Of a stretch of DNA of 64,000 nucleotides, positions 42,663 through 50,236 are shown piece by piece. The position numbers and the translations under genes were made by a program. Under the pieces are notes generated by a model. It had not been told where the DNA came from and did no database searches. It was given only the letters and a program-made list of their open reading frames with translations. This DNA comes from an uncultured Prevotella sp. GTDB taxonomy: Bacteria; Bacteroidota; Bacteroidia; Bacteroidales; Bacteroidaceae. The number at the start of each line of letters is the position of its first letter. Positions within the stretch are counted from its first letter, which is position 1. The stretch lies in the NCBI GenBank assembly GCA_946415755.1, contig CAMKTS010000003.1, positions 102,533-166,532 of the forward strand, in the 5' to 3' direction.

Positions 42663-42670
42663 TACCTTTG
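42663..42670 (+). promoter_or_regulatory. -7 box TACCTTTG of the tRNA-Glu / rpsT unit
   Basis: TACCTTTG about 97 nt before the tRNA 5' end. Confidence 0.65.
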
Positions 42671-42766
42671 CAGCCGCATTTTGAGAATGCGTCTGAGAAA
42701 ACAGGCTGCACCTCAGCATAAGAGCAAGTTCTTCTGCATTCGGTTTGCACTGTTTTTGTTACACTT

Positions 42767-42841
42767 GGTCCCTTCGTCTATCGGTTAGGACGAGAGATTT
42801 TCATTCTCTAAAGAGGAGTTCGACTCTCCTAGGGACTACCA
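42767..42841 (+). tRNA. tRNA-Glu (anticodon TTC)
   Basis: Cloverleaf: acceptor GGTCCCT / AGGGACT (one G-T pair), D arm with GGTTAGGA, anticodon stem AGAGA / TCTCT with loop TTTTCAT giving anticodon TTC, T arm GAGGAGTTCGACTCTCC, discriminator A and encoded CCA. Located between recO and rpsT. Confidence 0.95.
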
Positions 42842-42992
42842 TTAAATCCGTCATCTGCACAGCCATGTGCTACCAGACATCAGGATGGAACAGGGTGGCG
42901 GAGGGCTTGCAAGAGTCCGCCCAGGGCAGCCATAGAAGACGTAAGACCCATAAGCTTTAAGTTAAACAATTAAAATTAAACATTAAATTAAA

Positions 42993-43244
42993 ATGGCAAA
43001 CCACAAATCATCCCTGAAGAGAATTCGTCAGGACAAGAAAAGAGCTGAACACAATCACTATTATGCAAAAACCATGCGTAATGCTGTTCGCAAGTTGCGT
43101 GCAATGACTAACAAGGAAGAGGCTGTAGCCCTGTACCCCAAGGTGCAGAAGATGCTGGACAAGTTGGCCAAGACCAACATCATTCACAAGAATAAGGCTG
43201 CTAACCTGAAGTCGAGTCTCGCACAGCACATAGCCAAGCTCTAA
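42993..43244 (+). CDS. rpsT: 30S ribosomal protein S20
   Basis: 83 residues, [17 protein letters not shown] start, basic and helical, ending [13 protein letters not shown]: standard S20, which binds 16S rRNA in the 30S body. The 151-nt stretch between the tRNA and this ATG includes GGGCGGACTC-like pairing (GGAGGGCTTGCAAGAGTCCGCCC) and may be a leader. Ended by a strong hairpin at 43267. Confidence 0.97.
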   Translation: MANHKSSLKRIRQDKKRAEHNHYYAKTMRNAVRKLRAMTNKEEAVALYPKVQKMLDKLAKTNIIHKNKAANLKSSLAQHIAKL

Positions 43245-43266
43245 GCAATAGTCGATAAGACCAACC

Positions 43267-43303
43267 AATCCCTGACAACATCATGGTGTGTTTGTCAGGG
43301 ATT
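43267..43303 (+). terminator. Terminator after rpsT
   Basis: 12-bp stem AATCCCTGACAA / TTGTCAGGGATT. Confidence 0.85.
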
Positions 43304-43451
43304 CGTTGATAAAGGGGTGTAATGATAATTGTTAACTTCAAGAATTTGCCGAAATTGCTTGCGTAAATCCTCCATCATTATATGGACTTCGCAGGAGATA
43401 ACTTTTAAAAAAAATAAACACTTTTCTTTCGTTTAAGTCTTGGAAAATTTG

Positions 43452-43459
43452 TAATTTTG
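43452..43459 (+). promoter_or_regulatory. -7 box TAATTTTG of gyrB
   Basis: TAATTTTGC, 28 nt before ATG 43488. Confidence 0.65.
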
Positions 43460-43487
43460 CAACCCAAATCGACTACACATTGAAACA

Positions 43488-45461
43488 ATGACAGAAGAAC
43501 AGAGTAAAGCAAGCAATTATTCCGCGAGTAACATTCAGGTGCTCGAAGGGTTGGAGGCTGTTCGCAAGCGTCCGGCCATGTATATCGGAGACATCAGTGA
43601 AAAAGGTCTCCATCATCTGGTGAACGAGACGGTGGACAACTCCATCGATGAAGCGATGGCAGGCTACTGCACGCACATTGAGGTAACTATCAACGAAGAC
43701 AACTCGATTACTGTACAGGACAACGGACGTGGTATTCCTGTCGACGAACACGAGAAGATGCACAAGTCGGCCCTCGAGGTGGTGATGACCGTGCTCCATG
43801 CCGGTGGCAAGTTCGACAAGGGTTCGTACAAGGTGTCCGGCGGTCTGCACGGTGTGGGTGTGAGCTGTGTCAATGCACTCTCCACGCACATGATGTCGCA
43901 GGTGTTCCGCAACGGCCATATCTACCAGCAGGAATATGAGAAGGGCAAGCCCCTCTACGACGTAAAGATAGTCGGCGACACCGACCAGACCGGTACCCGC
44001 CAGCAGTTCTGGCCAGACCCCACCATCTTTACCACCACCGAATATAAGTACGACATTATCGCCCGCCGTATGCGTGAGCTGGCCTACCTGAATGCCGGCA
44101 TCACCATCACGCTGACCGACCTACGCCCCGACGAGGAGGGTAACCTCCGTGAGCCGGAGGTGTTCCACGCCAAGGAGGGCCTGAAGGAGTTCGTACGCTA
44201 TGTCGACCGTCACCGCACGTCAATTATCGGCGACCCCATCTGCCTGAAGACAGAGAAGGACGGCGTACCCATTGAGGTGGCTCTGCTGTACAATAGCGAC
44301 TACTCGGAGAACATCCACTCATACGTCAACAACATCAACACCATCGAGGGTGGTACTCACCTGACGGGTTTCCGCATCGCACTGGCTCGTACGCTGAAGA
44401 AATACTCCGATGAGGACGACCAACTGCGCAAGCAGATAGAGAAGGCCAAGATAGAAGTGGCACAAGACGACTTCCGCGAGGGTCTGACAGCCATCATCTC
44501 CGTCAAGGTGGCTGAGCCACAGTTTGAGGGACAGACGAAGACGAAGCTTGGCAACTCGGAGGTGAACGGTGCCGTGCAGAAAGCCGTCGGCGAAGCCATG
44601 ACCAACTATCTGGAAGAGCACCCGAAGGAGGCTCACACTATCTGCGAGAAGGTGATACTGGCCGCTACTGCGCGTATCGCTGCCCGCAAGGCCCGCGAGA
44701 GTGTACAGCGCAAGAACCCCATGACGGGAGGTGGTCTGCCCGGTAAGCTGGCCGACTGCTCTGAGAAAGACCCGAAGGTCTGCGAGATCTTCCTCGTCGA
44801 GGGTGACTCCGCCGGTGGCTCTGCCAAGCAGGGTCGTGACCGTCACTTCCAGGCCATCCTGCCCCTTCGCGGTAAAATCCTGAATGTGGAGAAGGTACAG
44901 TGGCACCGTGTCTTCGAGGCTGAGTCGGTGATGAACATCATCCAGAGTATCGGCGTTCGTTTTGGTGTCGATGGTGAAGATTCCAAGGAGGCCAACGTCG
45001 ATAAGCTACGCTACGACAAGATTATCATCATGACCGACGCCGATGTCGATGGCTCACACATCGACACGCTCATCATGACACTGTTCTACCGCTTCATGCC
45101 GAAGGTCATCCAGGAGGGTCACCTCTATATCGCCACGCCACCTCTTTATAAATGTACGTATAAGAAGGTCAGCGAATACTGCTATACCGAGCAGCAGCGT
45201 CAGGCCTTCATCGACAAGTATGTGGCAGGCGACGAGAACGCCTCGGCCCTGCACACTCAGCGCTACAAAGGTCTGGGTGAGATGAATCCCGAACAGCTGT
45301 GGGAGACGACCATGAATCCCGAAAACCGTCTGCTGAAGCAGGTGACTATCGAGAACGCCGCTGAGGCCGACGAGATTTTCTCCATGCTGATGGGTGATGA
45401 TGTGGAGCCTCGCCGACTGTTTATCGAGAAGAATGCTACCTATGCCAATATCGACGCATAG
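43488..45461 (+). CDS. gyrB: DNA gyrase subunit B
   Basis: 657 residues. GHKL ATPase: LEGLEAVRKRPAMYIGD, NETVDNSIDEAMAGY (catalytic Glu), DNGRGIPVD, and the ATP lid GGLHGVGVSCVNAL. Toprim: CEIFLVEGDSAGGSAKQGRDR and IIMTDADVDGSHI with metal-binding Asp residues; C-terminal QRYKGLGEMNPEQLWETTM. With GyrA it introduces negative supercoils. Length is normal for Bacteroidetes GyrB. Confidence 0.98.
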   Translation: MTEEQSKASNYSASNIQVLEGLEAVRKRPAMYIGDISEKGLHHLVNETVDNSIDEAMAGYCTHIEVTINEDNSITVQDNGRGIPVDEHEKMHKSALEVVMTVLHAGGKFDKGSYKVSGGLHGVGVSCVNALSTHMMSQVFRNGHIYQQEYEKGKPLYDVKIVGDTDQTGTRQQFWPDPTIFTTTEYKYDIIARRMRELAYLNAGITITLTDLRPDEEGNLREPEVFHAKEGLKEFVRYVDRHRTSIIGDPICLKTEKDGVPIEVALLYNSDYSENIHSYVNNINTIEGGTHLTGFRIALARTLKKYSDEDDQLRKQIEKAKIEVAQDDFREGLTAIISVKVAEPQFEGQTKTKLGNSEVNGAVQKAVGEAMTNYLEEHPKEAHTICEKVILAATARIAARKARESVQRKNPMTGGGLPGKLADCSEKDPKVCEIFLVEGDSAGGSAKQGRDRHFQAILPLRGKILNVEKVQWHRVFEAESVMNIIQSIGVRFGVDGEDSKEANVDKLRYDKIIIMTDADVDGSHIDTLIMTLFYRFMPKVIQEGHLYIATPPLYKCTYKKVSEYCYTEQQRQAFIDKYVAGDENASALHTQRYKGLGEMNPEQLWETTMNPENRLLKQVTIENAAEADEIFSMLMGDDVEPRRLFIEKNATYANIDA

Positions 45462-45474
45462 ACATATCGCAAAT

Positions 45475-47901
45475 ATGATTTCACAAGGGCGGAACTCAAT
45501 GCTGAGCTTCGCCCTTGTGCTCTGCATTGCAGTGTCTGCCTACGGACAGCAGCCCCCCATGCAGTTGTGGTACGACCGTCCGGCACAGTATTTCGAGGAG
45601 TCGCTGCCTATCGGCAATGGAAAACTGGGGGCTTTGGTGTACGGTGGAACGGACGATAATGTCATCTACCTGAACGACATCACGCTATGGACCGGCAAGC
45701 CCGTCGACCGACAAGAAGGGGCAGGGGCTGCCCGCTGGATTCCGGAGATACGCAAGGCCTTGTTCAACGAGGACTATGCCCGTGCCGACTCGCTGCAGCT
45801 GCATGTCGAAGGACATAACTCTGAGTTCTACCAGCCGCTGGGCACGATGCATCTGTACGACCAGAGCGGCGGGGAAGTGACCGACTACCGCCGACAGTTA
45901 GACTTGGATAGTGCCGTCTGTCGTGACACCTACCGTCGCAATGGGGTGACTTTCGAGCGGGAGTACATTGCTTCGAATCCCGATAAGCTGATCGCCATCC
46001 GTCTGAAAGCCGACAGGCAAGGCGCGCTGAACGTCCGTCTGACGCTTGATGCCCAGGTACCTCACCAGGTGAAGGCCAAGGGTCAGCAGCTTACGATGAC
46101 TGGTCATGCCGTAGGCGATCCCAACGAGCGCATCCATTTCTGTACCATCGTCCGTATTGCTGAGACCGATGGCGAGGTGACGGGCAGTGCTGCCGATGGT
46201 ATTACGTTGAGCAACGCTACGCAGGCCACCGTTTATCTGGTCAACGAGACCAGCTACAACGGTCCGCGCAGTCATCCCGTCACCGAGGGAGCCCCCTATC
46301 TGGAGCGTGCCGCCGATGACATCTGGCATACCGTCAACGTCAGCTATGACGAGGTGCGCCAGCGTCATGTCAGCGACTATCAGACCTACTACGACCGTGT
46401 GAAACTACAGCTGGGTATGCCGTCAAGCTCTGACGGACAGCTACAGCAACCTACCGACCAGCTGTTGCGACAGCAGTCGCTGGCCTTGGGAAACGGAACC
46501 GACGGCAGTCCTTCTCCCTATCTTGAAACACTCTATTTCCAGTACGGACGCTACCTGCTCATCTCGTCGTCGCGTACCGCTGGCGTTCCCGCCAACCTCC
46601 AGGGATTGTGGACACCACACCTCTGGTCGCCGTGGCGTGGCAACTATACTGTCAATATCAACCTGGAGGAGAACTACTGGCCTGCCTTCACGGCCAATCT
46701 TGCCGAAATGGCCATGCCGTTAGACAGCTTTGTCACCTCGCTGGCCGAGAACGGACAATATACAGCTCGCAACTTCTATGGTGTTCAGAAGGGGTGGTGC
46801 AGCAGCCATAACAGTGACCTGTGGGCCATGACCAATCCTGTGGGAGAAAACAAGGAAAGTCCTATGTGGAGCTGTTGGAACATGGGGGGCGCATGGCTTG
46901 TGCAGACGCTATGGGAACGCTATCTCTTCACCCGTGACAAGGCATATCTGCGACAGACGGCCTACCCCTTGATGAAGGGGGCTGCCGACTTCTGTCTCGG
47001 TTGGCTGGTGGCAAATCCCTATCATCCTGGCGAACTCATCACCGCTCCCTCTACCTCACCGGAAAACGAGTACCTCACCGACAGCGGCTATCAGGGGGTG
47101 ACCTGCTATGGCGGTACGGCCGACCTGGCCATCATCCGTGAGTTGCTGACGGATGTCTGTGCTGCCGGTTCCCTATGTGGTGACAACATCGCTCCATACC
47201 GCAAGGCACTTGCCCGCCTGCATCCCTATACCGTCGGAAAGGACGGCGACCTCAACGAATGGTATCACGACTGGCGCGACAAAGACCCCAGGCATCGCCA
47301 CCAGAGCCACCTCATCGGACTCTATCCTGGCCACCACCTTGCCGGAAACTCCGAAGACCTCAGTGCCCTTCAGAAAGCCTGCGAGCAGACACTCCTCCAG
47401 AAAGGTGACGAGACGACGGGCTGGAGCACCGGCTGGCGCATCAACCTTTGGGCACGGCTGAAGAACGGCGAGAAGGCATACCACATGTACCGCCGTCTGC
47501 TGGCATATACCGATGCTGAGAACGACCGTGGCGAGGGCAAGCTCCATCGCGGAGGAACCTACGCCAACCTGATGGATGCCCATCCACCTTTCCAGATCGA
47601 CGGCAACTTCGGTGGTACGGCGGGTGTCTGTGAGATGCTGATGCAGAGCCGTTTTGCCGTTCAGCGTTCAGAGTCCGTCATTGAGCTGTTGCCCGCCTGC
47701 CCCAAGGAGTGGCAGGAAGGCTCCGTCTCCGGCCTCTGTGCCCGTGGCGGTTTTGAGGTGAGTTTCAAGTGGAAGGGTGGCTACGTGCGCTCTGCCGAGG
47801 TCAAGGCACGGCAGGCTGGCACCGTCATCCTATTATATAATAACCAGCGCAAGACGCTCAAACTGAAAGCTGGGCAGACAATGCCCGTAAAGACATGGTA
47901 G
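45475..47901 (+). CDS. GH95 alpha-L-fucosidase/galactosidase-type hydrolase
   Basis: 808 residues from ATG 45475 (the frame opens inside gyrB). Signal peptide LSFALVLCIAVSAYGQ. GH95 features: LWYDRPAQYFEESLPIGNGKLGALVYGG at the start, NINLEENYWPAF (Asn pair), ITAPSTSPENEYL (acid Glu), RHQSHLIGLYPG and MDAHPPFQIDGNFGGTAGVCEML (general-base Asp region). GH95 enzymes invert, cleaving alpha-1,2-L-fucose or L-galactose caps on plant or host glycans. Starts 13 bp after gyrB, and overlaps the AraC regulator by 7 bp. Confidence 0.9.
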   Translation: MISQGRNSMLSFALVLCIAVSAYGQQPPMQLWYDRPAQYFEESLPIGNGKLGALVYGGTDDNVIYLNDITLWTGKPVDRQEGAGAARWIPEIRKALFNEDYARADSLQLHVEGHNSEFYQPLGTMHLYDQSGGEVTDYRRQLDLDSAVCRDTYRRNGVTFEREYIASNPDKLIAIRLKADRQGALNVRLTLDAQVPHQVKAKGQQLTMTGHAVGDPNERIHFCTIVRIAETDGEVTGSAADGITLSNATQATVYLVNETSYNGPRSHPVTEGAPYLERAADDIWHTVNVSYDEVRQRHVSDYQTYYDRVKLQLGMPSSSDGQLQQPTDQLLRQQSLALGNGTDGSPSPYLETLYFQYGRYLLISSSRTAGVPANLQGLWTPHLWSPWRGNYTVNINLEENYWPAFTANLAEMAMPLDSFVTSLAENGQYTARNFYGVQKGWCSSHNSDLWAMTNPVGENKESPMWSCWNMGGAWLVQTLWERYLFTRDKAYLRQTAYPLMKGAADFCLGWLVANPYHPGELITAPSTSPENEYLTDSGYQGVTCYGGTADLAIIRELLTDVCAAGSLCGDNIAPYRKALARLHPYTVGKDGDLNEWYHDWRDKDPRHRHQSHLIGLYPGHHLAGNSEDLSALQKACEQTLLQKGDETTGWSTGWRINLWARLKNGEKAYHMYRRLLAYTDAENDRGEGKLHRGGTYANLMDAHPPFQIDGNFGGTAGVCEMLMQSRFAVQRSESVIELLPACPKEWQEGSVSGLCARGGFEVSFKWKGGYVRSAEVKARQAGTVILLYNNQRKTLKLKAGQTMPVKTW

Positions 47902-48776
47902 AGAATCGTATCGTAGACACCAGTCTCGAAGAAGCCCGACACTGGGGTAATGCAGCCTATCTGGACGATGGCCTGGTATTGACCGACCGCGTCAGCGATG
48001 CCCCTATTCCCCAAGAGCCCACCCGTATGAATTTCATCCTGATGGCACTCTGTCGCAAGGGTAGGGCACAGTATTCCATTGATACCCGTGAGCAGACGGT
48101 CACTCCTGGCGACCTGCTTTTCGTCTCCGAACGCCATATCGTCGAAAACTACACCGCCTCGCCCGACTTCGAATGTCTGTGTATCATGGTCAGCACAGCG
48201 TTCTATCACGGTTTCATCCAGAACGTAAAGAACGTGTCGTCGCTGCTGATTTTCTCGATGAACAACCCGGTGGTGTCGCTCACTCCCCGTGAGATACAGG
48301 TGTACACCAACTACTACCAGACCATCCGTGAGAAAATTTCCGATGCCAGTCACCACTATCGCCGGGAACTGGTCAAGGCCCTCTTGCTGGCTATGTTCTA
48401 TGACATGTCGGGTGTCATCTACCGTGTCGAGCAGAGCGGGAAGAAGACACAGACTCGTGCCGATGCCATCTTCACCCGCTTTATCAGTCTGCTGGGTGAG
48501 CACTTCCGTTCCGAGCGTCGTGTGGGATGGTATGCTGAACAGCTTAGCATCACGCCCAAGTATCTCTCTGAGACCGTGAAGCAAATCAGCAAGCGTACTC
48601 CTAACGAGTGGATAGACAGCTACGTCATCCTGGAGATGCGTATGCTATTGAAGAACTCCACCAAGAGTATCAAGGAGATTACCAAAGACCTCCACTTCCC
48701 CAACCAGTCGTTCTTCGGCAAATACTTCAAGGAGCATGTGGGAGTCAGTCCGTTGAAATACCGGAAGGGGGAGTAA
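47895..48776 (+). CDS. AraC family transcriptional regulator
   Basis: 293 residues: an N-terminal cupin-like sensor (YSIDTREQTVTPGDLLFVSERHIVENY) and a C-terminal pair of HTH motifs (VGWYAEQLSITPKYLSETVKQISKRTPNEWI and SIKEITKDLHFPNQSFFGKYFKEHVGVSPLKYR). The start overlaps the GH95 stop by 7 bp, so it is likely translated with it and may regulate it in response to its sugar product; that link is inferred. Confidence 0.9.
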   Translation: MVENRIVDTSLEEARHWGNAAYLDDGLVLTDRVSDAPIPQEPTRMNFILMALCRKGRAQYSIDTREQTVTPGDLLFVSERHIVENYTASPDFECLCIMVSTAFYHGFIQNVKNVSSLLIFSMNNPVVSLTPREIQVYTNYYQTIREKISDASHHYRRELVKALLLAMFYDMSGVIYRVEQSGKKTQTRADAIFTRFISLLGEHFRSERRVGWYAEQLSITPKYLSETVKQISKRTPNEWIDSYVILEMRMLLKNSTKSIKEITKDLHFPNQSFFGKYFKEHVGVSPLKYRKGE

Positions 48777-48788
48777 TAAAATAAGAAG

Positions 48789-49403
48789 TTAGAAGAGGGC
48801 TGCCACTTTGCAGAGTTCGTTGTACCAGTCTTGACCGAAACGGCGGATGAGTGGCTCTTTCAGAAACTGATAGACGGGAAGGCCAAGTGCCTTCCCTTTT
48901 TCTACGGCATCATGGCATACGGCCCACCGGTGGTAGTTCAGTCCGATGACACCATTGCCGAAATTCTTCTCGCGGATGGGATAGAGCGCGCAGCTGATGG
49001 GTTTGCAGAAATGCGTCTTGCCATTCCGGTAGGCGCGTTCCAACATACAAAGCCAACAAGGGTCTTTATCCCCCTCGCCTGTCGGAGAGGGGTCAGGGGT
49101 GAGGTGACGTGCGAAGACGCACTCCCTGCCCCTGACAATGCTCGTCACCATATCGCCGTCGCGGTCGGCATACGCCACGCCCTGCCGGTCGATGACGCTC
49201 TGTGCCGATGCCGACAGGTCGCTCCATACCGTGTCCAGTGCTTCCTCGATGTCGGCTATCTCGTCCATCGTCACGGGGGCACCGGCATCCCCTTCTACAC
49301 AGCAGATACCCTTGCACTTCTCGTAGTCACAGCAGAAGCACTCGGTCAGTATCTCGGGGGAAATCAGTACGCCGCCGACATCAAGGATAGGGGGAACTTT
49401 CAT
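48789..49403 (-). CDS. DUF3109 (YkgJ-like) cysteine-rich protein
   Basis: 204 residues from ATG 49403. Cysteine pattern ECFCCDYEKCKGICC (N-terminal) and CWLCMLERAYRNGKTHFCKPISCALYP (C-terminal) marks the DUF3109/YkgJ family, which likely binds zinc or an Fe-S cluster. Between CVFA and CWLC sits an insert RHLTPDPSPTGEGDKDP encoded by a palindromic DNA repeat. Function unknown. The gap to ung holds ATTAGTAATGAG repeats. Confidence 0.85.
   Translation of the reverse strand: MKVPPILDVGGVLISPEILTECFCCDYEKCKGICCVEGDAGAPVTMDEIADIEEALDTVWSDLSASAQSVIDRQGVAYADRDGDMVTSIVRGRECVFARHLTPDPSPTGEGDKDPCWLCMLERAYRNGKTHFCKPISCALYPIREKNFGNGVIGLNYHRWAVCHDAVEKGKALGLPVYQFLKEPLIRRFGQDWYNELCKVAALF
49062..49109 (-). 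repeat. LTPDPSP-type palindromic repeat inside DUF3109
   Basis: On the coding strand CTCACCCCTGACCCCTCTCC then GACAGGCGAGGGGG. It gives the peptide LTPDPSPTGEG, a known mark of dispersed palindromic repeats read as protein. Confidence 0.8.
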
Positions 49404-49440
49404 CAATTAGTAATGAGAAATTAGTAATGAGTAATGATGA
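49404..49440. repeat. ATTAGTAATGAGAAATTAGT spacer repeat
   Basis: Tandem TTAGTAATGAG / AATGAGTAATGA units; the same type is found at 57473-57500 and, in frame, in wbqC. Confidence 0.6.
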
Positions 49441-50109
49441 TTACCATAAGATGGGGTCTATGCCGTTAGCTTGTAGATATTCGTTACACCGCGAGAACTG
49501 GTGCTGGCCGAACCAGCCGCCGCGATTGGCACTGAGCGGAGAGGGATGGACCGACTCCAGCACGAGGTTCTTCGTCTTGTCAATCATATAGGCCTTGCCA
49601 CGGGCATAGCCGCCCCACAGCAGATACACCAGGTGTTCGCGCTCGGTGGCCAGCGCACGGATGGCGGCATCGGTGAAGGTCTGCCAACCCAGCGTAGCAT
49701 GGCTGTTGGCCTGATGGGCACGGACTGTCAGCGTGGCGTTGAGCAGCAGCACACCCTGTTCTGCCCAGCGTGTCAGGTTGCCACTCTGCGGGATGGGGAT
49801 GCCGAGGTCTTGCTGTATCTCCTTGAAAATGTTCTGCAGTGAAGGAGGAAACATCACCCCGTCCTGTACCGAGAAGCTTAGGCCGTGGGCCTGTCCCGGC
49901 TCATGGTACGGGTCTTGACCGATGATGACCACCTTTACCTTGTCAAACGGACACAGGTTGAAGGCGTTGAAGATAAATTTTCCCGGCGGATAGCAGGTGC
50001 CGCTGCCGTACTCCTGTCTGACGGCCTGCGTCAGTCGTTCGAAGTAGGCTTTCTCGAATTCTGACTGTAAATGCTCCTTCCACGAGGGGTCTATCTGTAC
50101 GTCTGCCAT
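49441..50109 (-). CDS. ung: Uracil-DNA glycosylase
   Basis: 222 residues. Catalytic water-activating motif VVIIGQDPYHEPGQAHGLSFS with the Asp in GQDPYH, and DNA-intercalation loop VHPSPLSANRGGWFG with His in HPSPLS. Removes uracil from DNA. Promoter TACTTTTG at 50157-50164. Confidence 0.97.
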   Translation of the reverse strand: MADVQIDPSWKEHLQSEFEKAYFERLTQAVRQEYGSGTCYPPGKFIFNAFNLCPFDKVKVVIIGQDPYHEPGQAHGLSFSVQDGVMFPPSLQNIFKEIQQDLGIPIPQSGNLTRWAEQGVLLLNATLTVRAHQANSHATLGWQTFTDAAIRALATEREHLVYLLWGGYARGKAYMIDKTKNLVLESVHPSPLSANRGGWFGQHQFSRCNEYLQANGIDPILW

Positions 50110-50207
50110 GCCTGTTTGTCGTTATGCGATAATGCCATTCTGATGTTTTGTGGATACAAAAGTAATGAATAATATTGATAAGTGCAAGGATATTTCATTT
50201 TTTTTCG

Positions 50208-50215
50208 TACCTTTG
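50208..50215 (+). promoter_or_regulatory. -7 box TACCTTTG of the GH2 gene
   Basis: After TTTTTTTTCG; 21 nt before ATG 50237. It rules out an in-frame ATG at 50150. Confidence 0.75.
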
Positions 50216-50236
50216 TACGCAGAAACTTACTATCCT

